Shown here piece after piece: positions 35,901-41,787 of a stretch of DNA of 64,000 bases (positions are counted from its first letter, which is position 1; every line of letters begins with the position of its first letter). The notes under the pieces are model-generated. The model did no database searches. It worked only from the letters and a program-made list of their open reading frames with translations, and had not been told where the DNA came from. Source of the DNA: an uncultured Bacteroidales bacterium (GTDB lineage Bacteria; Bacteroidota; Bacteroidia; Bacteroidales; F082); contig CAMZAM010000006.1 in assembly GCA_947304185.1 (NCBI GenBank), forward strand, positions 1 to 64,000, in the 5' to 3' direction. The translations under genes and the position numbers were made by a program.

Positions 35901-36023
35901 CCACCCGTTAGTAGTCAGGTCGTTGTCTTCAAAGCCGTATGAATATGGTAGGCTTTGCTGTGCAGCTGCCCATGGCGCCAACAGCGTCATAAGCAGAATC
36001 AGAAGTAAATGTTTTTTCTTCAT
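29976..36023 (-). CDS. Giant fibronectin type III/adhesin-domain surface protein, T9SS target
   Basis: Protein of 2015 residues with signal peptide ending WAAAQ near 22. It alternates jelly-roll 'choice-of-anchor J' domains (about 22-168, 248-405, 502-665, 1009-1185) with fibronectin type III domains starting C-x-x-P (about 171, 412, 668, 922), plus further FN3 units near 1194 and 1286. A GEVED domain (IWVDLDKDFTFEDDE) lies near 756-915. The last FN3 is interrupted by a nested anchor-J domain (about 1328-1480). A beta-helix-like region follows (about 1537-1640), and the T9SS type A sorting domain ends the protein (about 1945-2015; LEVFDVMGRMV). It is probably an adhesin or carbohydrate-binding surface protein. 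Two small secreted proteins flank it. Confidence 0.9.
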   Translation of the reverse strand: MKKKHLLLILLMTLLAPWAAAQQSLPYSYGFEDNDLTTNGWTSTGGAINSAAAYNSSSYGYRFSYSVSSDVFLMSPILTGGTYGVNVSFYYKAYSGNYPDHFYVGYTTDESVTDPSAFTYGAMVTSSTTWQPYEEALPAGTVRVAIKYDADNYDDGYYLYLDDFSFTAASSCAAPTNAVANYTSGTTATVTWDGDAKAYNIDVNGTITNDVSSPYVLNVTPATTYTIKVQSNCGGEQSGWVNAGTFTTDCPTSYSIPYTYGFETAGQMNCWNQIDTELTSGYFYDDGGNSYAHTGNGCYYFSSYNGSTNPQYLVSPLLGNVEKGLHVEFWYRKGPNGTESFKAGYTTSDVDFDSFDPDDFVWDTEVTALTDTYQQYKANYPAGVKYFCVQYTGADSYYVFLDDFTFEEAASCLEPTGVTVSNETTTGATISWTAGGTETEWDIFVTDDSTVVPDAETTPTVANTTDNPYNLTGLTAASTYYVYVRAICEGPSAWTSAVSFNTECYAMSLPYSYNFNTGGLTVCWNIIQTNPTYTGWQMVELDTDDYALMFFRGTSSDDLAAVLPEVDANYPLNGYQISFNAVYYNGSSYNMTAGKLGVGIMTDPDDFSTFELIEEVDITEEYNGTFTDTYTVMFNNYTGSGQYIAISDIFTSNGYVIIDNIEVTELPACLPPTDVTLDGGLNAVVSWTGTADSFDIAFSDDPTANPEDVIVGTTDQNSFELYKVVSLTEGDYTIWVRANCGGSYSTWVSTTLSLSYCTPNPTSHDGSGITGVSFGTGSYVVTNGDGSASLPASSPFYGDYTSMIGGVNAGLAATIAITTGTNSFPYTFVIWVDLDKDFTFEDDEVLYVGKASAGNGTLNATITIPATQELGDYRMRIYGADSYFTSFYNNGTTNWSAAHDPCSSGSYRHAHDYTVRVLEAPSCLAPSDLGATPSTTSAQLSWTANSGETSWNVFYKKTSETDYSKVMDVTDNPYNLTGLDAATNYVYYVVANCSGSETSDPSAEYTFATLCEVMTISPSNYIEEGFEDYTGTTYSSAGVVPNCWDHYSTSSAYPYPHIVDRAVSTSYAYVHDGTKSLSFVADQNKSAYAALPEFTNDFDDLQVQFWMQTESSSSNYKLSLGYITAADNNYDTYQVIEEFEPNTGSMVYHVVYLGIKNVPAEATRLVFRWDNPYSSYYSCCIDDVFVGLAPAVLPVGTLTYNSVQATSVKLSWELLDVTQDLWQVQYATDADFTENVGTADADTNENFILEGLTAETHYYVRVRGQKEYQGYGDWSNTVDFETMPACSAANVTFENITHHNATVNWDGESSDGFTVYYSQATSFDPDHTVINEGFEAGEMPTGWTIEGDNQDASKTWRVGIGDYSTSTGTHSGDYNALITHNTTGNVTYLVTPTLDLSSLTNGKINVWYVNRSWSGDNDDFGVYYRVDGGAWNEIFATTDTHPTWTELFVNLPADALVANCQFGFKMTDNYGYGVGIDDIKVGQMLESTWQTKIVSSTTTDLTGLEAGTTYEVYVVPQCNPASHSATESFTTIASDQKYFLTAGDWATTTNWMDGEIPTITDNAIINANVNVTGTAFVKNINRDSNVITIASGATLTIDGTVSGTTGNDKMIIEDGGQLFHKNSLFATANKVITAASSWGKDDVDGWYLVATPASNSTITGTSYGVFTGAIDLFKYDEATAYWWAYTGGDHNFSSMYRLTGYLHASQTTQTVGYNGQMVGTSDNLTKDLDYTTSQTADVRGYNLVGNPFTCNLVEGDVKLGDETNIAYLAMNDTRTGFTTYNISERPILVGEAFFVQATAEGQSLEFNPTTAKSSNNGYIRIVAGNENGSDNAYINLANGNTLRKFNIANGTKVYVMNGGEDYAAARVEELAGAIPVNFKAAEEGEYTITINAKNIDVNTMILVDDMTGEEINLLVTPSYTFKATTNDAENRFKLIFDCNNYTGIDENFTGDIFAYQHGNEIIVNGEGTLEVFDVMGRMVLNTKINGVQKVNVPANAVYIFKLMGETVKTQKIVVR

Positions 36024-36128
36024 GATAGTTTGATTTAGTTAGTAATTTGTTTGTTGTAAAATAAATAATATATTCATTATCAATAATTTACTACAAAAAC
36101 GGTATAGTTTCCCCCGTCTTAAAAACCA

Positions 36129-36136
36129 CAAAGGTA
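36129..36136 (-). promoter_or_regulatory. -7 box TACCTTTG of the giant adhesin gene
   Basis: Consensus element on the minus strand, about 105 bases before ATG 36023. The resulting leader is AT-rich and contains no recognisable riboswitch. Confidence 0.65.
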
Positions 36137-36222
36137 GAAAAAAATATTTTACGTACAACAATGACGATAATTTTTTTTTAAATATTTATAAATAAGAGAG
36201 GGGAAGGTTATTGGGGTAAAAG

Positions 36223-36258
36223 AAATCGGGTTTCACCGAAGATGATGAAACCCGATTT
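36223..36258 (-). terminator. Hairpin between small secreted gene and giant adhesin gene
   Basis: A 13-bp perfect stem (AAATCGGGTTTCA with TGAAACCCGATTT) and a 10-base loop lie about 58 bases after the stop of the gene at 36316. It would separate the small gene's transcript from the giant gene, which has its own promoter further on. Confidence 0.7.
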
Positions 36259-36315
36259 ATAACAATATCCTGCAGTCTGATTGTTCACGGACTTCGGGAT
36301 TTAATGGTGTGTAGC

Positions 36316-36564
36316 TCACTTTTTGCGACGTGCAACCGCGTAACCTGCACCCATTGCTGTGAGGATGAGTATGCCGCTGCCAATAGGAGCCGGCTGGTCG
36401 TCGGTGAGACCATGGTTCGGCAGAGCCATGATGCCGGTGTTGTCACCACCACTGGAACCTCTGTTCTCATAACCGCCGTCGTCAGCCTTGAAGAAACCGT
36501 CTTGGGCGTTTGCTCCAAAGCCTAACACGATAACTAACACAATTGCAAATAATATTTTTTTCAT
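36316..36564 (-). CDS. Small secreted protein with C-terminal PAPIGSG-helix-basic tail (copy A)
   Basis: Protein of 82 residues. The start at ATG 36564 gives a signal peptide ending GANA|Q at exactly the same place as in the copy at 29600. The mature region is acidic and glycine-rich (KADDGGYENRGSSGGD). It ends with PAPIGSG (58-64), ILILTAMGAGYAV and ARRKK. Shared features with copy B are the signal cleavage site, PAP[LI]G[ST]G, LTA[LM]GAGYA and a basic tail, whereas the middle parts differ. Its own -7 box and a downstream hairpin make it an independent, possibly abundant transcript. Function unknown. Confidence 0.8.
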   Translation of the reverse strand: MKKILFAIVLVIVLGFGANAQDGFFKADDGGYENRGSSGGDNTGIMALPNHGLTDDQPAPIGSGILILTAMGAGYAVARRKK

Positions 36565-36594
36565 CAGGTTATTAATTTCCGTTAATTGAGAGTG

Positions 36595-36602
36595 CAAAAT
36601 TA
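36595..36602 (-). promoter_or_regulatory. -7 box TAATTTTG of small secreted gene A
   Basis: Consensus element 30 bases before ATG 36564. Confidence 0.65.
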
Positions 36603-36693
36603 CTAACTTTTTTTTTATATGATGCCCATTAATTTTGAAATAATTTTCAACAATTAATTGACTAATTATCAAATACATAGTAAAACAAAGGGG

Positions 36694-37914
36694 TTACGGA
36701 ATGAACAGACAGCTGTCGCCATATGATAAAAATCTGAAGCCGTTATCCAATGCAAATCGGTACGCCTCCTTCCATTTGTCGCCAATCAGGGCTGAAACAA
36801 GCAACAAAAGAGTGCTCTTCGGCTGATGGAAGTTGGTGATGAGCGCCTTAGTTATCATGATAGGGCAGGAGGGTGCTATCATCAAGGCGGTGGTGGCATG
36901 CAAGGCATCAAGATGATGCATCTCAAGATATTTCATGATGGCCTCCAAACTTTCTTTTGCGGATGGTAGTTTTTCTCTGTCCTGATACGGAAACCATTGA
37001 TTTACATGGAGATTGCGTTCTTCGAGACCTTGCTCCAGCAGCATCACTCCGATCCAGTACACCGACTCTATCGTCCGCATGCTGGTGGTGCCGACGGGGA
37101 TGATGGTTCGTCCGATGTTATCCCTCAGATGCTCGACACATTGCTTCTTCACTATTATCGACTCCGAGTGCATCTCGTGCTCACCGATAGTGTCGGTCGC
37201 TACTGGACGGAACGTGCCGGCGCCGACGTGCAGAGTCACCTCTTCTATGTTATGTCCTTGCTCTTTGAGCTTGGCTATCAATGGCTTGGTGAGATGCAAC
37301 GACGCCGTCGGCGCCGCCACAGAGCCTTCGTATTTTGCGAATACGGTCTGATAACGGTCCCTATCGCTCGGCTCCGCCTCGCGATGCAGATACGGAGGCA
37401 ACGGGATCTCACCGGCATGCTCGAGGACCTCGGCGAAGCTTATTGCGGCAGGCTCCCACGAGAAACGAACCACAGAATAGGCATCGGTCTTCTCAATGCG
37501 CTCGGCACATAAAACGGCATTGATACCGTCTAGTTTTAATGATAATTTTCCGTTTTTCCAACGACGTGAGTTTCCGACCAGGCAATGCCACTCAACGGGG
37601 GAGCCTGCCGCAAACGCCAACTGATAGTCGCCGTTGCCCGTGATAGGCTCCAGACAAAACACCTCGATGGCGGCTCCCGACTCCTTCACAAACTGCAACC
37701 GCGCCCGCACGACCTTGGTCTCGTTAAACACCAAAACCGACTTCTCCGGAAGGTAGTCGCCGATGTTTCTGAAATGATCTTCAGATATTTGATTGTTTCT
37801 GTAAATCAACAACTTAGATGCATCGCGTTCCGCTAAAGGATACTTAGCAATCCTCTCATCAGGCAGCGGGTAGTCGTACTCTGCGATATTTATATTTTGA
37901 ACGTTTGAAATCAT
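36694..37914 (-). CDS. queA: S-adenosylmethionine:tRNA ribosyltransferase-isomerase
   Basis: Cytoplasmic enzyme of 406 residues that converts 7-aminomethyl-7-deazaguanine in tRNA to epoxyqueuosine. Family landmarks are YDYPLPDERIAKYPLAERDASKLL near the start (given in parts: PDERIAKYPL), VLVFNETKVVRARL, LHVGAGTFRPV near residue 245, and TNFHQPKSTLLLLVSALIG near the end. It is slightly longer than the E. coli protein, as is common in Bacteroidota. Its ATG overlaps the stop of the S4 protein gene by four bases. Confidence 0.95.
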   Translation of the reverse strand: MISNVQNINIAEYDYPLPDERIAKYPLAERDASKLLIYRNNQISEDHFRNIGDYLPEKSVLVFNETKVVRARLQFVKESGAAIEVFCLEPITGNGDYQLAFAAGSPVEWHCLVGNSRRWKNGKLSLKLDGINAVLCAERIEKTDAYSVVRFSWEPAAISFAEVLEHAGEIPLPPYLHREAEPSDRDRYQTVFAKYEGSVAAPTASLHLTKPLIAKLKEQGHNIEEVTLHVGAGTFRPVATDTIGEHEMHSESIIVKKQCVEHLRDNIGRTIIPVGTTSMRTIESVYWIGVMLLEQGLEERNLHVNQWFPYQDREKLPSAKESLEAIMKYLEMHHLDALHATTALMIAPSCPIMITKALITNFHQPKSTLLLLVSALIGDKWKEAYRFALDNGFRFLSYGDSCLFIP

Positions 37915-38294
37915 TCGTCACCCTTCAGTTTATCCAAAATTCGGCGGTCTTTCTTGGTTGGACGACCTGCGCCACGATCACGATATTCGGCCTTATAGGC
38001 ATGCATGAACTCGATGCGCTCGTATTCCTCCGTTGGAGTGCGGTCGACGTAGATGTTCGGCACGTCTTTCGGCGACACACGGCTCTTCGGGATGCTCAGC
38101 ACCTCCACGACTTTATGAAGCTGTCCGAGCTGCACGCCGATCACCTCGCCGACCTTCACGTCGTGCGACGGCTTCATCGATACCTCGTTGACCTTCACCT
38201 TGCCACCCTTACAAGCGTCGGCAGCAAGCGTACGGGTCTTAAACAACCTGGCGCACCACAACCACTTGTCGATTCTTAATTCTTCGTTTTCCAT
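37911..38294 (-). CDS. S4-domain RNA-binding protein (Hsp15/HslR-like)
   Basis: Protein of 127 residues. An S4 domain fills the first 65 residues (RIDKWLWCARLFKTRTLAADACKGGKVKVNEV, around 6-37), followed by a basic C-terminal tail (RGAGRPTKKDRRILDKLKG). This is the Hsp15 arrangement; Hsp15 rescues stalled 50S subunits carrying nascent chains. It is coupled to queA by an ATGA overlap. Its upstream gap carries a dispersed GCTATTGGC inverted repeat. Confidence 0.9.
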   Translation of the reverse strand: MENEELRIDKWLWCARLFKTRTLAADACKGGKVKVNEVSMKPSHDVKVGEVIGVQLGQLHKVVEVLSIPKSRVSPKDVPNIYVDRTPTEEYERIEFMHAYKAEYRDRGAGRPTKKDRRILDKLKGDE

Positions 38295-38300
38295 TTTATC

Positions 38301-38370
38301 GGCTATTGGCTATTGGCCGTTGGCCATTGGCAAGAATAAAAATGCCAATAGCTAAAAGCCAAAAGCCAAA
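38301..38370. repeat. TTGGC-type inverted repeat cluster
   Basis: GGCTATTGGC is followed by a second TATTGGC, then TTGGCCATTGGC; after a short AT spacer come GCCAATAGC and two AAAAGCC units. The opposite arms can pair. It lies between der (stop 38373) and the S4 gene and belongs to the same family as 29921-29959. Confidence 0.75.
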
Positions 38371-38372
38371 GT

Positions 38373-39680
38373 TTATTTTTCTCGGAAAAATAATTGTATC
38401 GGCACCCCGTGGAAGTCCCAGTTACTTCTGATTTTGTTCTCCAAGAATCTCACGTAGTTATCCTTCACATCCTTTGGCAGGTTGCAGAAGAAAATGAACT
38501 GCGGAGTAGGGCTCTTGAGCTGTGTTATGTACTTGATTTTCAAGTATCTGCCTCTCGAGGCGATCTGCGGCGGCTGGTTGTTGATGATCTCCAGCATGGT
38601 GTCGTTGAGCTCGCGCACCGAGACTTTTCTCTCTCTGTTTTCGTACACCTTATGAGCCGTCTCGAGCACCTTGAAAGTGCGTTGTCTGTTGATGGCCGAA
38701 GTGAAGATGATAGGGTAGTCGACAAACGGTGCTGTCTTCTCACGAATCATCTGTTCGAATGCAAGGTGAGTGTTACTGTCTTTCTCTACCAGATCCCATT
38801 TGTTAACCACCAAAACGAGGCCTTTTTTGTTTCTCTCGATGAGCCTCAAGATGTTCATATCCTGAGCGTCGAAGCCTTGTGTGGCGTCGATGATGAGTAT
38901 CGCCACATCGCATTCCTCAATGGCTCTGATCGAGCGCATAACCGAGTAAAACTCAATATTTTCATATACCTTGCTCTTCTTTCTCAGACCTGCTGTATCG
39001 ACCAGCATGAAGTCCATTCCGAAGGCGTTGAAATGCGTGTTGTTGCTGTCTCTCGTAGTGCCTGCGATGTCGGTCACGATGTTTCTCTCCTGACCCAAGA
39101 AGGCATTGATCATCGACGATTTTCCGACGTTCGGACGGCCCACCACGGCGAATCTCGGCAGGTTAGAATAATCCTCCGTTGTATCATTAGGCAGATATTT
39201 CACCACCTCGTCGAGGAGCTCGCCTGTGCCTGTTCCCGTCATGGCTGAGAAAGGATAGATCTCGCCTAATCCGAGGGCATAAAACTCAGCTGCCTCGCCG
39301 AACTTACTCGGGATATCGGTCTTGTTGACGCCAAGGAGCACTTTTTTCTTGCATTTACGCAGAATCAAGGCCACGTCTTCGTCCAACACATGCACTCCGG
39401 CCTGTCCGTCGACCACAAAGATGATGACGTCGGCCTCGTCGATAGCCAAATCTACCTGTTTGCGAATCTCTTCTTCAAAGATATCGTCTGATCCGACCAC
39501 ATAACCGCCTGTGTCGATGACGGTGAACGACTTGCCGTTCCAGTCGCTGTGTCCGTAATGGCGGTCGCGGGTCACGCCGCTGCTTTCTTCCACAATCGCC
39601 TGACGCGACTGCACCAAACGATTGAACAATGTTGATTTACCGACGTTCGGTCTTCCTACTATTGCTACTATATTTGACAT
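38373..39680 (-). CDS. der: Ribosome assembly GTPase Der (EngA)
   Basis: Protein of 435 residues with two consecutive GTPase domains and a C-terminal KH-like domain, the diagnostic Der layout. Domain 1: GRPNVGKST (residues 8-16), DTGG, NKTD. Domain 2: GRPNVGKSS near 180, DTAGL near 229, NKWD near 292. The C-terminal part (from about 345) is KH-like (PPQIASRGRYLKIKYITQ). It acts in 50S subunit maturation. Era lies just upstream on the same strand. Confidence 0.97.
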   Translation of the reverse strand: MSNIVAIVGRPNVGKSTLFNRLVQSRQAIVEESSGVTRDRHYGHSDWNGKSFTVIDTGGYVVGSDDIFEEEIRKQVDLAIDEADVIIFVVDGQAGVHVLDEDVALILRKCKKKVLLGVNKTDIPSKFGEAAEFYALGLGEIYPFSAMTGTGTGELLDEVVKYLPNDTTEDYSNLPRFAVVGRPNVGKSSMINAFLGQERNIVTDIAGTTRDSNNTHFNAFGMDFMLVDTAGLRKKSKVYENIEFYSVMRSIRAIEECDVAILIIDATQGFDAQDMNILRLIERNKKGLVLVVNKWDLVEKDSNTHLAFEQMIREKTAPFVDYPIIFTSAINRQRTFKVLETAHKVYENRERKVSVRELNDTMLEIINNQPPQIASRGRYLKIKYITQLKSPTPQFIFFCNLPKDVKDNYVRFLENKIRSNWDFHGVPIQLFFREK

Positions 39681-39706
39681 AATATCATGTTTTTTCTTTT
39701 GATAAC

Positions 39707-39753
39707 GGACAGACTCGGTCTGTCCCTACGTTATTGACGTGGCACGCCGCGTC
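39707..39753. repeat. Two adjacent palindromes between era and der
   Basis: GGACAGAC-TCG-GTCTGTCC (39707-39725, 8-bp stem) is followed by GACGTGG-CACG-CCGCGTC (39736-39753, 7-bp stem). The second belongs to the same broad class as 708-735. It abuts the era stop codon at 39755. Confidence 0.75.
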
Positions 39754-39754
39754 C

Positions 39755-40636
39755 CTACGCCTCGTATCCAAAATGTTTTAATTCTTCTTCATTATCACGC
39801 CAGTCTTTATCGACTTTCACCCTAAGATCCAAGAAAATCTTCTTTCCGGTGAACTCTTCGATATCGGTGCGCGACTGTATACCGACTTTCTTGATGGCGG
39901 CACCGCCTTTACCTATTAATATAGCTTTCTGCGACTCGCGTGAGGCGAAAATCGTAGCTTTGATGTTGATCATCTTTGCGCTTTCTTCGTAGGCATCTAC
40001 CACAACCTCAACGGAATAAGGTATTTCCTGCTGGTAGTTCAACAGAATCTTCTCACGGATGATTTCCGTCACGAAGAAACGCATCGAACGGTCAGTGAGC
40101 TCGTCTTTCGGGAAGTAAGGCGGACACACCGGCAGCTTCTCCACTATGCTTTCAAACACATACTGAACGTTGGCGTGATGCATGGCTGAGATGGGGAATA
40201 CCGTCGCTGCGGGAAGCGTGTTCTTCCAAAACTCCACCGCCTTAGACACGTCGTCCTGATTCGAGAGGTCGATTTTATTCAACAATACGAATACCGGCAC
40301 TTCCATCTTCTTGATGCGCTCCACCGTTTCCTCGTCGATTTTCTTGTCGGTGATGTCGACCACATACAGTATCAGGTCGGCGTCGATAAACGCCACGTTG
40401 ATATACTGATTCATGATTTCGTGCATCTTGTAGGCCGGATTTTTGATGATTCCGGGCGTGTCGGAGAACACAATCTGGAAGTCGTCGCCGTTCACAATGC
40501 CTAAAATGCGGTGTCGGGTGGTCTGCGCCTTCGACGTGATGATGCTGATACGTTCGCCCACCAAGTCGTTCATCAGCGTTGATTTTCCGACATTTGGCTT
40601 GCCGATAATGTTGACGTAACCTGCTTTATGATCCAT
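39755..40636 (-). CDS. era: GTPase Era
   Basis: Protein of 293 residues: GTPase domain (GKPNVGKSTLMNDLVG at 12-27, DTPGI near 59, NKID near 122), then a C-terminal KH domain containing the Era pattern KAILIGKGGAAIKKVGIQSR. It binds the 3' end of 16S rRNA during 30S assembly. The stop codon TAG is the first three bases of a dispersed repeat (TAGGGACGCGG on the minus strand), so the repeat sets the C-terminus. Confidence 0.97.
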   Translation of the reverse strand: MDHKAGYVNIIGKPNVGKSTLMNDLVGERISIITSKAQTTRHRILGIVNGDDFQIVFSDTPGIIKNPAYKMHEIMNQYINVAFIDADLILYVVDITDKKIDEETVERIKKMEVPVFVLLNKIDLSNQDDVSKAVEFWKNTLPAATVFPISAMHHANVQYVFESIVEKLPVCPPYFPKDELTDRSMRFFVTEIIREKILLNYQQEIPYSVEVVVDAYEESAKMINIKATIFASRESQKAILIGKGGAAIKKVGIQSRTDIEEFTGKKIFLDLRVKVDKDWRDNEEELKHFGYEA

Positions 40637-40695
40637 ATTTTTAAAAATATTTCAATTTTTTTCAAAAAACACTTGACACGAGCACAAAAATGTTG

Positions 40696-40703
40696 TATTT
40701 TTG
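40696..40703 (+). promoter_or_regulatory. -7 box TATTTTTG of the initiator tRNA
   Basis: Consensus element ending 15 bases before the mature tRNA 5' end. Confidence 0.75.
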
Positions 40704-40718
40704 CAGCCCAATTCACGA

Positions 40719-40792
<74 letters not shown>

Positions 40793-40794
40793 CT

Positions 40795-40824
40795 AAAGGA
40801 GGTCAACAGGCCTCCTTTTTTATT
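40795..40824 (+). terminator. Rho-independent terminator of the initiator tRNA
   Basis: AAAGGAGG pairs with CCTCCTTT around an 8-base loop, followed by a run of T. It overlaps the last codon of the opposite-strand Omp28-like gene. Confidence 0.85.
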
Positions 40825-41683
40825 TTATCTTCTTCTCAGCGGTCATCAGCACCTCCTTGGTGTTGTTGTCGCTGATCATAGCCACTATATAGAACTCGTC
40901 GGCGTTGTAATCCTCGCTGACGTTGAACTTCATATTCGTGATGAAATTTCTTCCAGCCGTTATCGACTCAGCATCCGCGTCGAGCGCTCTGCCCCATGTA
41001 AGTCCGTCGGCGGTGCCTCTAAACACGTGACGGTGCTGATAATCAGCAATATAACCCGCAGGATTGACGGAGGTAGGAACCACCTGCATACCGATGATGT
41101 TGTCTTCCATCATGCATACTGTGAGGTGCACGTCGTCGCTTTCGACAGTCTGCAGGAACTTCGAGTGGATGCTGAGCTTCAGCTCTCTTGTGACATCGTC
41201 ATATTCCGACTTGATGATGAGACGCACCGGTGCATCGTTGTCTATGATGTCGCCTACTTCTGTCGTCCATGACGCTGTTCCTATTGCAGCCTGGCGGTTA
41301 ACTGTGCCTGTCGGATATGCTGAGATGTTGAAGTAGTTGTTCCACTCGTTGCCGTCGTCGGTCCTGAAATCAGGGAAGCCGCCGGCAGGATTCTGTAACG
41401 CAGACTTAGGGTGCACGCCCAATACCACGAGATGTTCGCCGTATTGTGCCTGCAGATCTGCCGCTATCTCGGCAGCGGCCGGGCAGTTGACGCATTTCAC
41501 GCCGGTGAAGTCCTCAAGGAGGACGACGATTTTACCGTCGAAATTCACGGTGTCGTCAGCCACTAAAGGTATGGTATCGCTTTGCTGCACAATAGGATCG
41601 GTGAAGTAAGGCTCTTTTAACTTATCGCACGACATCATTCCTAAGATGATAATCATGCAAAATAACATTTTTATATTCTTCAT
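40820..41683 (-). CDS. Omp28-related lipoprotein with thioredoxin-like domain
   Basis: Protein of 287 residues with a lipoprotein signal (lipobox GMMSC, cysteine at 19). The central domain reads as thioredoxin-like: GKIVVLLEDFTGVKCVNCPAAAEIA (about 50-74) holds a C-V-N-C pair, then HLVVLGVHPKSAL and AYPTGTVNR with the cis-proline. This is the pattern of Omp28-family outer-membrane proteins of Bacteroidota. The C-terminal half is a beta-rich domain of unknown role. Next to it lie a DUF6029 barrel and a TlpA-like protein, which suggests an envelope redox or assembly group. Confidence 0.85.
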   Translation of the reverse strand: MKNIKMLFCMIIILGMMSCDKLKEPYFTDPIVQQSDTIPLVADDTVNFDGKIVVLLEDFTGVKCVNCPAAAEIAADLQAQYGEHLVVLGVHPKSALQNPAGGFPDFRTDDGNEWNNYFNISAYPTGTVNRQAAIGTASWTTEVGDIIDNDAPVRLIIKSEYDDVTRELKLSIHSKFLQTVESDDVHLTVCMMEDNIIGMQVVPTSVNPAGYIADYQHRHVFRGTADGLTWGRALDADAESITAGRNFITNMKFNVSEDYNADEFYIVAMISDNNTKEVLMTAEKKIK

Positions 41684-41727
41684 TTCTTTCCTTTCTTTAT
41701 ATATGAGATTTATTAACTTTTAGTTAA

Positions 41728-41779
41728 TGCTTTCGCTTCGCTCAGGTCTCCATTACGCTTCGCTTCAGTCGAAATGACG
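41728..41779. repeat. ATTTCGA-type repeat, partial copy 3
   Basis: Only the right half is present: GCTTTCGCTTCGCTCAGG and the end CAGTCGAAATGACG. It lies at the 3' end of the DUF6029 gene (stop 41788). Confidence 0.75.
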
Positions 41780-41787
41780 AAGGGAAA

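Noticed and set aside
29981-36023. Many short open frames opposite the giant adhesin gene (for example 31060-31611)
   Set aside because: They are Thr/Val-rich mirror frames of FN3-repeat DNA, without start signals.
36024-36315. Riboswitch or small RNA in the gap before the giant adhesin
   Set aside because: Apart from a promoter and one terminator-like hairpin the stretch is AT-rich and lacks conserved aptamer motifs.
38394-39248. 284-codon plus-strand open frame
   Set aside because: Entirely opposite der, whose protein is unmistakable; the translated sequence has no recognisable family.
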